A stretch of 16,187 bases of DNA from positions 1 through 16,187 of the forward strand of contig CALBCO010000002.1 of NCBI GenBank assembly GCA_937927265.1, in the 5' to 3' direction. Origin of the DNA: an uncultured Verrucomicrobiae bacterium. Lineage in GTDB: Bacteria > Verrucomicrobiota > Verrucomicrobiia > Palsa-1439. Shown piece by piece: positions 6,950 to 13,445 of this stretch. Under the pieces are notes generated by a model. The model made no database searches and had not been told where the DNA came from. It saw nothing but the letters and a program-made list of their open reading frames with translations. How positions within the stretch are numbered: the stretch's first letter is position 1; every line of letters begins with the position of its first letter. Position numbers and translations under genes: made by a program.

Positions 6950-7900
6950 ATGAGCACCATGAATGCGCCTTTCGTTTCGGTGGTGACCGGCGGGGCTGGT
7001 TTCCTGGGATCGCACTTGGTCGACCGGCTGCTGGCGGCGGGCCATCGAGTCATTGCCATTGATAATCTCTTGACCGGCAGCACCGATAACATTGCTCACC
7101 TGGCTGGTCATCCGCGGTTCACCTTCATCAAACACAATGTCACCGAATACATCTACCTCGCCGGCCCGGTGCATTACGTGTTTCACTTCGCGTCGCCGGC
7201 CAGCCCGATTGACTATCTGGAACTGCCGATCCAGACCTTGAAAGTCGGCTCGCTCGGCACGCACAACACCCTTGGCCTCGCCAAAGCCAAAGGCGCCAAA
7301 TACCTCCTTGCCTCGACCTCGGAATGTTACGGCGACCCGCTCGAACATCCGCAGAAAGAAACCTACTGGGGCAACGTCAACCCGATTGGCCCGCGCGGCG
7401 TCTATGATGAAGCCAAACGATTCGCCGAAGCGATGACGATGGCCTACCACCGCTACCACAATATGGACACCAAGATCGTCCGCATCTTCAACACCTACGG
7501 CCCGCGGATGCGGCTACGCGACGGTCGGGTCGTGCCGGCGTTTATCAGCCAGGCGTTGCGTGGCGAGCCGCTGACCGTGTTTGGCGAGGGGAAACAAACC
7601 CGCAGTTTTTGTTACGTCAGCGACCTCATTGAAGGCATCTACCGGCTTTCCCAGTCCGACTACCACGAGCCGGTCAATATCGGCAACCCGACAGAGTTCA
7701 CGATCCTGGAGTTTGCCCAACTGGTGCTGAAACTTACCGGCAGCCAGAGTGCGCTGACCTACAACCCGTTGCCCGTAGATGACCCGAAACAACGCCGGCC
7801 CGACATCAGCTTGGCGAGAAAACTACTGCACTGGGAGCCGCAAGTGGACTTGCTCAGTGGCTTGAGCCGGACAATTGAGTATTTTCGCGACAAAGTGTAG
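6950..7900 (+). CDS. UDP-glucuronate decarboxylase / UDP-xylose synthase-like SDR
   Basis: A 316-residue extended SDR enzyme, the length of bacterial UXS proteins. UXS converts UDP-glucuronate to UDP-xylose with bound NAD. Seen are the NAD-binding TGGAGFLG (13-20), STSECYGDP with the UXS/ArnA-type Glu (E125), YWGNVNPIGPRGVYDEAKRF with catalytic Tyr152 and Lys156, the conserved NTYGPRM, and QTRSFCYVSDLIEG (Arg218). The whole pattern is closer to UXS than to dTDP-glucose dehydratase. TSECYGDP replaces the more usual TSEVYGDP. ATG 6950 was chosen; ATG 6938 and ATG 6959 are in frame and no ribosome site decides. It probably supplies a nucleotide sugar for the polysaccharide begun by the upstream transferase, 66 bases away. 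Confidence 0.9.
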   Translation: MSTMNAPFVSVVTGGAGFLGSHLVDRLLAAGHRVIAIDNLLTGSTDNIAHLAGHPRFTFIKHNVTEYIYLAGPVHYVFHFASPASPIDYLELPIQTLKVGSLGTHNTLGLAKAKGAKYLLASTSECYGDPLEHPQKETYWGNVNPIGPRGVYDEAKRFAEAMTMAYHRYHNMDTKIVRIFNTYGPRMRLRDGRVVPAFISQALRGEPLTVFGEGKQTRSFCYVSDLIEGIYRLSQSDYHEPVNIGNPTEFTILEFAQLVLKLTGSQSALTYNPLPVDDPKQRRPDISLARKLLHWEPQVDLLSGLSRTIEYFRDKV

Positions 7901-7989
7901 CTGCTCGCCTCGGTCACACGGGGGAAGCGGTGCCGACACATCACGACTCTGCGATTTCTTCCGATTGGCCCCCTTGGATGCCACCGGCG

Positions 7990-8030
7990 CCCCCGTTGCC
8001 GGCCTGACCCTCGCGGGCCGTCCGCGGGGG
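7990..8030. terminator. GC-rich hairpin downstream of the UXS gene, terminator-like
   Basis: CCCCCG (7990-7995) pairs with CGGGGG (8025-8030), and an inner CGGCC (8000-8004) pairs with GGCCG (8016-8020) around an 11-base loop. CCCTTCTTTC follows, a pyrimidine run but not a true T-tract. It begins 89 bases after the UXS stop. It may terminate that operon or be one of the repeat hairpins of this region. Confidence 0.35.
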
Positions 8031-8073
8031 CCCTTCTTTCGTGTAACTTTCTCCCTTGGCAACCAAAGCGCCG

Positions 8074-8129
8074 CCGGCCCGTCGCGCTCACGTCTTGGAG
8101 TGCGGTGCGGGCGCGTTGCTTTCCCGGCC
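8074..8129. repeat. Dispersed intergenic repeat, copy A
   Basis: This stretch starts CCGGCCCGTCGCGC and runs through CGTCTTGGAGTGCGGTGC to GCTTTCCCGGCC. It aligns with 9029-9084 over about 56 bases with small gaps, sharing CCGGCCCG, CGTCTTGG, GTGCGGT, GCG and GCTTTC in the same order. Similar GC-rich elements are common between genes in Verrucomicrobiota, as far as I recall; that link is not verified. Confidence 0.55.
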
Positions 8130-8164
8130 AGAGTACTGTTGGTTTCCAGCCGATCGTGGGGGAC

Positions 8165-8188
8165 GGCGCAAACAGGAATGTCTGCGCC
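8165..8188. repeat. Hairpin with GGAA tetraloop
   Basis: GGCGCA (8165-8170) pairs with TGCGCC (8183-8188) and ACA (8072+100, i.e. 8172-8174) pairs with TGT (8179-8181). One A-C mismatch separates the two helices and the loop is GGAA, which fits the stable GNRA class if transcribed on the plus strand. It follows repeat copy A by 36 bases. Confidence 0.45.
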
Positions 8189-8432
8189 ACCTCCAACGAC
8201 TGGAGGAAAGTCTGGTGTCCAAACGACGCCACTCGTCGTGCAGGAGCAAGGGAAATCAGAGGGAATGGAAGAGTTTGCCATTGGATCGGTTGTCCGGAAG
8301 AGCGAGTAGGAAGAGTTTGTTGACTCATGTCTCGTTCTGACCGGCCCGCTCGGAAAATGTTCACTCCCAAATGAGACTTTCAGCATCTGGCTAGCGGCTG
8401 AGGTGCTGCCGGCGCTGGGTGTACCATATCCT

Positions 8433-8448
8433 TGTTATACCTATAACA
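8433..8448. repeat. Perfect AT-rich palindrome, operator-like
   Basis: TGTTATA (8433-8439) and TATAACA (8442-8448) are exact reverse complements around a CC spacer. It is the most AT-rich patch in a GC-rich surrounding. Its symmetry would suit a dimeric repressor, but no gene with a good start lies immediately next to it. Confidence 0.4.
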
Positions 8449-9028
8449 GTTGAGTGGTCGGCCCCCAAAGGCGGAACCACGGTGGCGTGCCCGACTGAAA
8501 ATATGATCTGCCACCAACCGGTTGGGACTGAAATTTTGAAAAGGTTGGCGCGCGCCGCGGTGTCAGTCGTTGCAGAGACGAAGTCGTGCCGCACCAAGTC
8601 GCACTGTAGTGCAGAACAGTCCCTTGCTGACAGTCGCCAGTATCGCTAGATGGCGACATGTTTTGACGACACCATTCCCCAACCCATCGGCGATGCTGAC
8701 TATAGCTATTGGTCGTTGGTCAAAACTGTTTGCGCCCCCAAGGGGCCGCAATGCGAATTGCTTGCATGTCTTGCCTCAGCAAGCTCATACCAGAAGAAGC
8801 ACAACAAGCGTGTGGAACTGCCGCGCGCCCCCAATGGAGGCAAATGTGGCGCCGAACAATGCCTCCAAAATGTTGTGAGCACAAGCAGATCAAGCGAAAT
8901 ACCTTTTTGCCTGCCGAACTTGGGCTAATCATTAGTACGAGGAGAATTCAAATGGACGAGGCGTGATACTTTGGGGCCTTGCCCCCACTTCTGCCGCCTA
9001 CTACCGACCCAGCGCCACTGACGCGGTT

Positions 9029-9084
9029 CCGGCCCGGCGCGCCAGCGTCTTGGGGGGTAGTGCGGTAGCGTCGCTTTCTCAGCC
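9029..9084. repeat. Dispersed intergenic repeat, copy B
   Basis: This is the second copy of the repeat at 8074-8129. It reads CCGGCCCGGCGCGCCAG, then CGTCTTGG, GTGCGGTAGCG and GCTTTCTCAGCC, in the same orientation as copy A. Relative to A it has about four extra bases after CGTCTTGG and lacks about four after GTGCGGT. Confidence 0.55.
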
Positions 9085-9091
9085 GGCAACC

Positions 9092-9132
9092 GTCCGGGAC
9101 GGCTGGCTTGCGGAGGCTTGCCTGTCCCGGAC
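9092..9132. repeat. Inverted repeat GTCCGGGAC / GTCCCGGAC
   Basis: GTCCGGGAC (9092-9100) is the exact reverse complement of GTCCCGGAC (9124-9132), with a 23-base loop. The left arm can alternatively pair with an upstream AGCCGGC and downstream GCTGGCT, giving a competing hairpin. It directly follows repeat copy B, just as the GNRA hairpin follows copy A. Confidence 0.5.
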
Positions 9133-9224
9133 GCCACAAGAATCTCTCCGCCACTGTTGTCAACAGCGGACCAGTGGGCTGCCGTGCGTGCACCGCCGCT
9201 GCTCGTGATTCAGGCATCCCCCCC

Positions 9225-9252
9225 GGCCCGTCAGTCTTTCAAGCGACGGGCC
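9225..9252 (-). terminator. Hairpin spanning the DUF2007 stop codon, possible terminator
   Basis: GGCCCGT (9225-9231) and ACGGGCC (9246-9252) are perfect complements around a 14-base loop. On the minus strand this stem encloses the stop codon (9233-9231) of the DUF2007-like gene. No T-tract follows, so termination efficiency is uncertain. Confidence 0.35.
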
Positions 9253-9770
9253 ATCCAACTGCCAACGAACACAGCGCAGAGCGCCAGCGCCACCACGCCC
9301 AACCAGCGCAGCACCGGCCCCGGCGGCGCCATCTTCAGCCACGCTGGCCAAATCGCCCACAACACGGCTCCCGCCACCAGAAACACCACCATCAACCAGC
9401 CGAGAAACTCGAACGTTTGTTTCTCCTCGCGCAATTCACTCCGCAACCGGGCAATGGTTGCCCGATCCAATCGAAGTTGTTGGGCGGCCTCAGCTTCAAG
9501 CATCTGCGGATCCGTCGCGGTGTTCAGAAACTCCTGCAACAACCGCCGCGCCGCGGTCGCCTGATGTTCCAAGACGAAGATGCCGTTGACTTCCGCGCGA
9601 CCGCTCATTTCCTCCACGGTATTCAGTGGCGGCAGCTCGGGCGGAGTGCGGACGGTGGCGGTGATCCCGTTGCCCTGAAGGTAGCCGGCGATGATGTTGC
9701 CTTCCCATTCATTGCGGGCTTGATGAATGCGGACGAGCTTTTCGTTGGTTTCTTGTTGTGGCTCGTTCAT
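9231..9770 (-). CDS. DUF2007-like membrane protein
   Basis: A 179-residue protein. The N-terminal domain reads KLVRIHQARNEWEGNIIAGYLQGNGITATV (in part residues 11-40), which fits DUF2007, a small putative signal-transducing domain beginning with a strand and a helix that avoids a second chain. A charged linker with likely coiled-coil character (about 88-119, rich in Glu, Arg and Leu) follows, then two hydrophobic helices at about 123-141 and 154-172, ending in RRLKD. This predicts a cytoplasmic domain anchored to the membrane. AAGGAG (9787-9782) stands 11 bases before ATG 9770 and supports the start. It lies 25 bases downstream of the response-regulator gene on the same strand and is probably cotranscribed with it. 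Its role is unknown. Confidence 0.75.
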   Translation of the reverse strand: MNEPQQETNEKLVRIHQARNEWEGNIIAGYLQGNGITATVRTPPELPPLNTVEEMSGRAEVNGIFVLEHQATAARRLLQEFLNTATDPQMLEAEAAQQLRLDRATIARLRSELREEKQTFEFLGWLMVVFLVAGAVLWAIWPAWLKMAPPGPVLRWLGVVALALCAVFVGSWMARRLKD

Positions 9771-9795
9771 GTTATAATCTACTCCTTCCGATGGC

Positions 9796-10191
9796 TCACG
9801 TCAGCAACTGTTCGCGAATGCGGCTCACCAGGTCATCCAGATAGAACGGCTTGGGGATGTACCCGCGCAGCCCTTGCGCCATCAGCCGCTGGGCGACCGC
9901 GCTCTCGCAGGCCGTCAACAACAACACCCGCACCTGCGGGTTGATCCGTTGCAGGTGCTCAAATACCAAATCGCCCGTCATCTCCGGCATCAGATAATCC
10001 AGCAACACCAAATCAATTTCCGGCCACTGTCGTTCGTAGATCTCCAACCCCGCCACCGCGCCCGGCGCCGTCAGCACCCGGTCGCCGGCGGCCATGAGCA
10101 CCATCTCCAGAATGTTCAGAATCTCTACCTCGTCATCGATCGCGAGAATTTGCGGCCCCGAACTCGCTTGGGCGCTCGTGTTCATGCGCAT
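9796..10191 (-). CDS. Single-domain response regulator (CheY-like receiver)
   Basis: A 131-residue receiver domain with no output domain. Conserved positions are all present: acidic pair D19-D20 in LAIDDEVEIL, phosphoacceptor D65 in LVLLDYLMPEMTG, T93 in LLLTAC, and K114-P115 in YIPKPF. It therefore should accept phosphate from a histidine kinase and act by protein contact or as a phosphorelay element. No kinase gene lies in the window. ATG 10191 opens the frame; ATG 10185 (MNTSAQ) is an equally possible start. It is divergent from the SDR gene, with 49 bases between the starts, and followed by the DUF2007-like gene, which could be its partner by context only. Confidence 0.9.
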   Translation of the reverse strand: MRMNTSAQASSGPQILAIDDEVEILNILEMVLMAAGDRVLTAPGAVAGLEIYERQWPEIDLVLLDYLMPEMTGDLVFEHLQRINPQVRVLLLTACESAVAQRLMAQGLRGYIPKPFYLDDLVSRIREQLLT

Positions 10192-10219
10192 TGCATCGCT
10201 GGTGGCCCCTGTATATCAT
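10191..10219 (+). promoter_or_regulatory. Possible promoter for the SDR gene
   Basis: TTGCAT (10191-10196) and TATCAT (10214-10219) are separated by 17 bases. The -10 box matches five of six consensus positions, the -35 only three. Transcription would start about 15 bases before ATG 10241. It overlaps the start codon of the divergent response-regulator gene. Confidence 0.3.
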
Positions 10220-10240
10220 CCGGCCACGGAAGCCAACAAG

Positions 10241-11023
10241 ATGAAAAACACCTTTACCCATCAAGTCGTCATTGTCACCGGCGCCTCGAGCGGCATCGGC
10301 GCCGCGACGGCGCAGGCCTTTGCCGCCGCGGGCGCACGGGTCGTGCTCGCCGCCCGCCAGCAGGAGCGACTCCGCACGCTGGCCGCCACCCAGCCCGACC
10401 AGTTTCTTGTCGTGCCAACCGATGTGACGCAGGATGCCGACGTGACCCGGCTGGTCGAGACCACGCTGTGGCAGTGGGGCCGGGTGGACATCCTCGTCAA
10501 CAACGCCGGTTTGGGTATGCGCGCGCCTGTGGAAGCGACGCCGTTGGCGGATGCTCAGTACTTGATGGACGTGAATTTCTTCGGCTTGTTGCGCTGCACG
10601 CAAGCCGTCCTGCCGCATTTCCGCCGGCAGGGACGCGGTCAAATCGTCAACGTGGGCAGCATCCTCAGTTTGCTGGCCACGCCGCGCAACGGGATCTATG
10701 CGGCCAGCAAGTTTGCCGTCCGCGCCCTGAGCGATGCGTTGCGGATTGAACTGCACGGCACCGGGATTGACGTCATTTTGATCATGCCCGGCTACACCGA
10801 CACGCCGTTTTTCGAGAACCAATTTCGCTACGGCGGCCCGGCGCGCATCGGCCCGCTGCGGGGTGTCCCGCCCGAGACGGTGGCTCGCGCCATTCTGCGG
10901 GCGTGCGTCCGCCGGCAACGAGAGGTGGTGCTGACCTTTCCCGGCAAGTGCGGGGCGTGGATTAAACGCTGGTGCCCCCGTCTGCTCGACTGGGTTCTCG
11001 CCCGGCAGCGCGACCGAACTTGA
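10241..11023 (+). CDS. Short-chain dehydrogenase/reductase (classical SDR)
   Basis: A 260-residue NAD(P)-dependent oxidoreductase of classical SDR type. Motifs in order: TGASSGIG cofactor loop (13-20), NNAG (87-90), catalytic Asn112 in MDVNFFG, Ser140 in NVGSILS, and Tyr153/Lys157 in IYAASK. The PG motif (193-194 region IMPGYTDTPF) follows. An Arg (R36-R39 region, VVLAARQQ) after the second strand suggests NADP(H) preference, which is an inference. The substrate is not evident. ATG 10241 is chosen since homology begins there (MKNTFTHQVVIVTG); the open frame extends upstream into the divergent gene. It stands 53 bases before the ThuA-like gene on the same strand with no clear terminator between, so cotranscription is possible. 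Confidence 0.9.
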   Translation: MKNTFTHQVVIVTGASSGIGAATAQAFAAAGARVVLAARQQERLRTLAATQPDQFLVVPTDVTQDADVTRLVETTLWQWGRVDILVNNAGLGMRAPVEATPLADAQYLMDVNFFGLLRCTQAVLPHFRRQGRGQIVNVGSILSLLATPRNGIYAASKFAVRALSDALRIELHGTGIDVILIMPGYTDTPFFENQFRYGGPARIGPLRGVPPETVARAILRACVRRQREVVLTFPGKCGAWIKRWCPRLLDWVLARQRDRT

Positions 11024-11060
11024 CGAGGGCAGGGAACTTGAGATGATGCCCACAATTCTG

Positions 11061-11067
11061 AAAGGAG
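11061..11067 (+). promoter_or_regulatory. Strong Shine-Dalgarno supporting a TTG start
   Basis: AAAGGAG lies nine bases before TTG 11077. It is the best ribosome-binding sequence in the window and decides the start of the ThuA-like gene at a TTG codon, since the homology begins at that codon and there is no nearby ATG in frame. Confidence 0.7.
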
Positions 11068-11076
11068 ACTAATCAT

Positions 11077-11721
11077 TTGAAACAGGCATTAATTGTTTGG
11101 GGTGGATGGGCGGGACATGAGCCGCAAGCGTGTGCGGACGTGTTTGCGCCGTGGCTCAAGACCCAAGGCTACGAAGTTACGGTGCGCGACACGCTCGACG
11201 CCTTTCTGGAGCCGGCAAAACTCCGAGCCTGCGACCTTATTGTGCCGATCTGGACAATGGGCCAGATCACCAAAGAACAACGCGACGGCTTGCTGGCGGC
11301 GGTCAAGAACGGCACGGGCATTGCCGGATTCCACGGCGGGATGGGCGATGCGTTCCGCAACGACACCGAATACCAATTCATGGTCGGCGGCCAATTCGTC
11401 GCGCACCCCGGCGGCATCATTGATTATACGGTGCGGATTACCCAGCCCAGCGACCCGATCATGGCCGGACTGAAAGATTTCTCGATGCATTCCGAGCAGT
11501 ATTACATGCACGTGGACCCGTCCAATGAAGTGCTGGCGACCACCACGTTTAGCGGTGCACATTGTGATTGGATTGCTGGCACGGTCATGCCAGTCGTCTG
11601 GAAACGTCGCTACGGTCAGGGCCGCGTGTTCTATTCGTCGCTCGGCCATGTCGCGAAGGATTTTGACGTGCCGGAATGCCGCACGATCATGCAACGCGGC
11701 ATGCTCTGGGCCAGCCGATGA
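11077..11721 (+). CDS. ThuA-like protein (trehalose utilisation domain)
   Basis: A 214-residue single-domain ThuA-family protein with a class I glutamine-amidotransferase-like fold. Typical stretches are VWGGWAGHEPQ (8-18), LIVPIWTMGQIT, GTGIAGFHGGMGDAF (position of the altered nucleophile elbow, with no Cys), HPGGIIDYTVRI, HSEQYYMHVDP and GRVFYSSLGHVAKDF. In rhizobia ThuA and the Gfo/Idh-type ThuB are needed for trehalose catabolism through 3-keto intermediates; here too a Gfo/Idh gene is in the same operon. Start TTG 11077 is backed by AAAGGAG upstream. The stop overlaps the following flavoprotein gene as ATGA. No signal peptide, so it is cytoplasmic. The actual substrate cannot be determined. 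Confidence 0.9.
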   Translation: MKQALIVWGGWAGHEPQACADVFAPWLKTQGYEVTVRDTLDAFLEPAKLRACDLIVPIWTMGQITKEQRDGLLAAVKNGTGIAGFHGGMGDAFRNDTEYQFMVGGQFVAHPGGIIDYTVRITQPSDPIMAGLKDFSMHSEQYYMHVDPSNEVLATTTFSGAHCDWIAGTVMPVVWKRRYGQGRVFYSSLGHVAKDFDVPECRTIMQRGMLWASR

Positions 11722-13445
11722 ATCTGGTGGTTGAGGCCGAATCCTTCCGCAATTTGGGCGGCTGGGTGATTGACCAGCAGTTCATGGATCAAATGGGCTC
11801 GCCCTTTTTGCTGGCGCACGGATTGGGTAAACCAGTGGCCGATGCGACCACCACTGTTCGGTTCCCGGCCCCAGGCACAGACCGGGTCTGGGTGCGGACG
11901 CGCGACTGGGTGGGCGAATGGAAACAGCCCGGCACGCCGCCCGCGCAACGCGCGGAAGGATCACCGGGCGCGTTCCAGTTGCTCATCAACGGCCAACCGC
12001 TCGCCACGGCGTTCGGCACCGAGGGCGCCGCGTGGCATTGGCAAGACGGCGGCACCGTCGAGATCACCAACCCCGAAGTCGCGTTGGCACTCCATGACTT
12101 GACCGGCTTCGAAGGGTGCTGCGACGCGATTGGATTCAGTCAGGACCTCAACGCTGAACCGGTGCGCCAGTTGGCTCCGGTGGAGGATGGCGGCGCGGTT
12201 GATTTCGTCGTGGTGGGCGGCGGAATCGCCGGCGTGTGCGCGGCGGTCGCGGCGGCTCGGGAAGGATTGCGCGTGGCCTTGGTGCAGGACCGGCCGGTGC
12301 TGGGCGGCAACAACAGTTCCGAAGTCCGCGTCTGGCTTGGCGGCGAAACCCGGTTCGCGCCCTATGCCAACATCGGCAATCTCGTCGCCGAACTTGAACC
12401 CACCCGGCATGCGCATGATGGCCCCGGCAACACCGGCGATCTTTACGAGGATGACAAACGAATCGCCCTCTGCCGGGCGGAAAAGAATCTGACATTGTTC
12501 CTCGGCTGGCGCATGAATGCGGTCGAAATGGCCGGTCAAACCATTCGGGGCGTCATCATGCAGGAGATCACCACCGGCCGGCGACTACTCATCACCGGTC
12601 GCTGGTTTGCCGACTGCACCGGGGATGGTGAGTTGGGCTACCGCGCCGGCGCGGAATTTGATCTCACGGCCCAACAACACATGGGGATGACGAATATGTG
12701 GAATGTGCGGGATACCGGCCGGCCCACGATTTTTCCGCGTTGTCCGTGGGCGTTGCGGCTCGACGATCAACCGTTTCCCGGACGCGGTGATTTTTGCGGG
12801 CAGTTTGCCAAACCGGGCCTCAGTTCGTTGGGCGGCTGGTTCTGGGAAAGCGGCTTCGACCGCGATCCGATAGCCGACGCCGAGCGAACACGAGATTGGA
12901 ATTTCCGCGCCATGTACGGTGCGTGGGACGCGCTCAAGAACGCGGATCACGCCTACGCCACGTATGAATTGAACTTCGCCGCGTACATCGCCAGCAAACG
13001 TGAATCGCAGCGATTACTGGGCGATGTGGTACTGACGCGCGAGGCGGTGCTGGCCGGGCAGTCATTCCCCGACGCCTGTTTCCCATGCACTTGGACGGTG
13101 GACTTGCATTACCCGGAGCCGGCTTTCCAAAACGGATTTGAGGGCGAGGAATTCATCTCGGTCTCGAAACACGACCACTACGATAAGCCGTTCTGGGCAC
13201 CGTATCGGTGCTTGTACTCGCGCAACATCGCCAACTTATTCATGGCCGGCCGCGACATCAGCGTCACCCACGAGGCGCTCGGTGCGGTCCGCGTGATGCG
13301 CACGACCGGCATGATGGGCGAAGTCATCGGTCTGGCCGTCGCTCTTTGCCGGCAACACAATTCGATGCCGCGGGATATTTATGCCCGGCATCTCGACGCG
13401 TTTCGTCAACAACTACAACGAGGAGTCAAACCCCACTCACCATGA
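11718..13445 (+). CDS. FAD-dependent oxidoreductase with N-terminal sandwich-like domain
   Basis: A 575-residue two-part protein. Residues about 1-145 (EAESFRNLGGWVID, TTTVRFPAPGTDRVWVRTRDW, GAFQLLINGQPL) look like a beta-sandwich of the kind seen in carbohydrate-binding or golvesin-like modules. From about 160 a FAD-binding Rossmann fold begins: DFVVVGGGIAGVCAAVAAAREG with GGGIAG at 167-172, then VLGGNNSSEVRVWLGGE (195-210). A C-terminal FAD contact is NLFMAGRDISVTHEALGAVR (506 on), as in FAD_oxidored (PF12831-type) proteins. It has no signal peptide. Both ends overlap neighbours as ATGA (ThuA upstream, Gfo/Idh downstream), so the three products are probably made in fixed ratio. Sugar oxidation is an inference from context. 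Confidence 0.88.
   Translation: MNLVVEAESFRNLGGWVIDQQFMDQMGSPFLLAHGLGKPVADATTTVRFPAPGTDRVWVRTRDWVGEWKQPGTPPAQRAEGSPGAFQLLINGQPLATAFGTEGAAWHWQDGGTVEITNPEVALALHDLTGFEGCCDAIGFSQDLNAEPVRQLAPVEDGGAVDFVVVGGGIAGVCAAVAAAREGLRVALVQDRPVLGGNNSSEVRVWLGGETRFAPYANIGNLVAELEPTRHAHDGPGNTGDLYEDDKRIALCRAEKNLTLFLGWRMNAVEMAGQTIRGVIMQEITTGRRLLITGRWFADCTGDGELGYRAGAEFDLTAQQHMGMTNMWNVRDTGRPTIFPRCPWALRLDDQPFPGRGDFCGQFAKPGLSSLGGWFWESGFDRDPIADAERTRDWNFRAMYGAWDALKNADHAYATYELNFAAYIASKRESQRLLGDVVLTREAVLAGQSFPDACFPCTWTVDLHYPEPAFQNGFEGEEFISVSKHDHYDKPFWAPYRCLYSRNIANLFMAGRDISVTHEALGAVRVMRTTGMMGEVIGLAVALCRQHNSMPRDIYARHLDAFRQQLQRGVKPHSP

Larger units (their letters stand above)
7901..9230. other. 1.3-kb region without a credible gene, rich in inverted repeats
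   Basis: Open frames here are short, overlapping and on both strands, with no recognisable motif and with Cys/Arg-rich compositions typical of out-of-frame GC-rich DNA. The region instead carries small perfect inverted repeats: ACGACG/CGTCGT (8223-8239), GCACTGTAGTGC (8601-8612), GTCGCCA/TGGCGAC (8633-8657), GGGGC/GCCCC (8973-8985), plus the larger ones listed separately. The middle part, about 8330-8950, is visibly less GC-rich than the flanks. It separates the polysaccharide locus from the DUF2007/response-regulator pair. Confidence 0.7.

Noticed and set aside
7823..8386. Open frames on both strands in 7823-8386
   Set aside because: They overlap the end of the UXS gene or the repeats, lack ribosome sites and known motifs, and have Arg/Pro/Cys-rich composition.
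8419..8928. Two successive frame-1 open frames as a stop-interrupted gene
   Set aside because: No recognisable domain and no ribosome site; kept only as a low-interest note on the GCCCCCAA repeat.
7901..9230. tRNA, CRISPR array or structured riboswitch in the gene-free region
   Set aside because: No cloverleaf with a T-loop GTTCGA-type sequence was found, no regularly spaced repeats, and no known riboswitch core was recognised; the hairpins are scattered and of different sequence.
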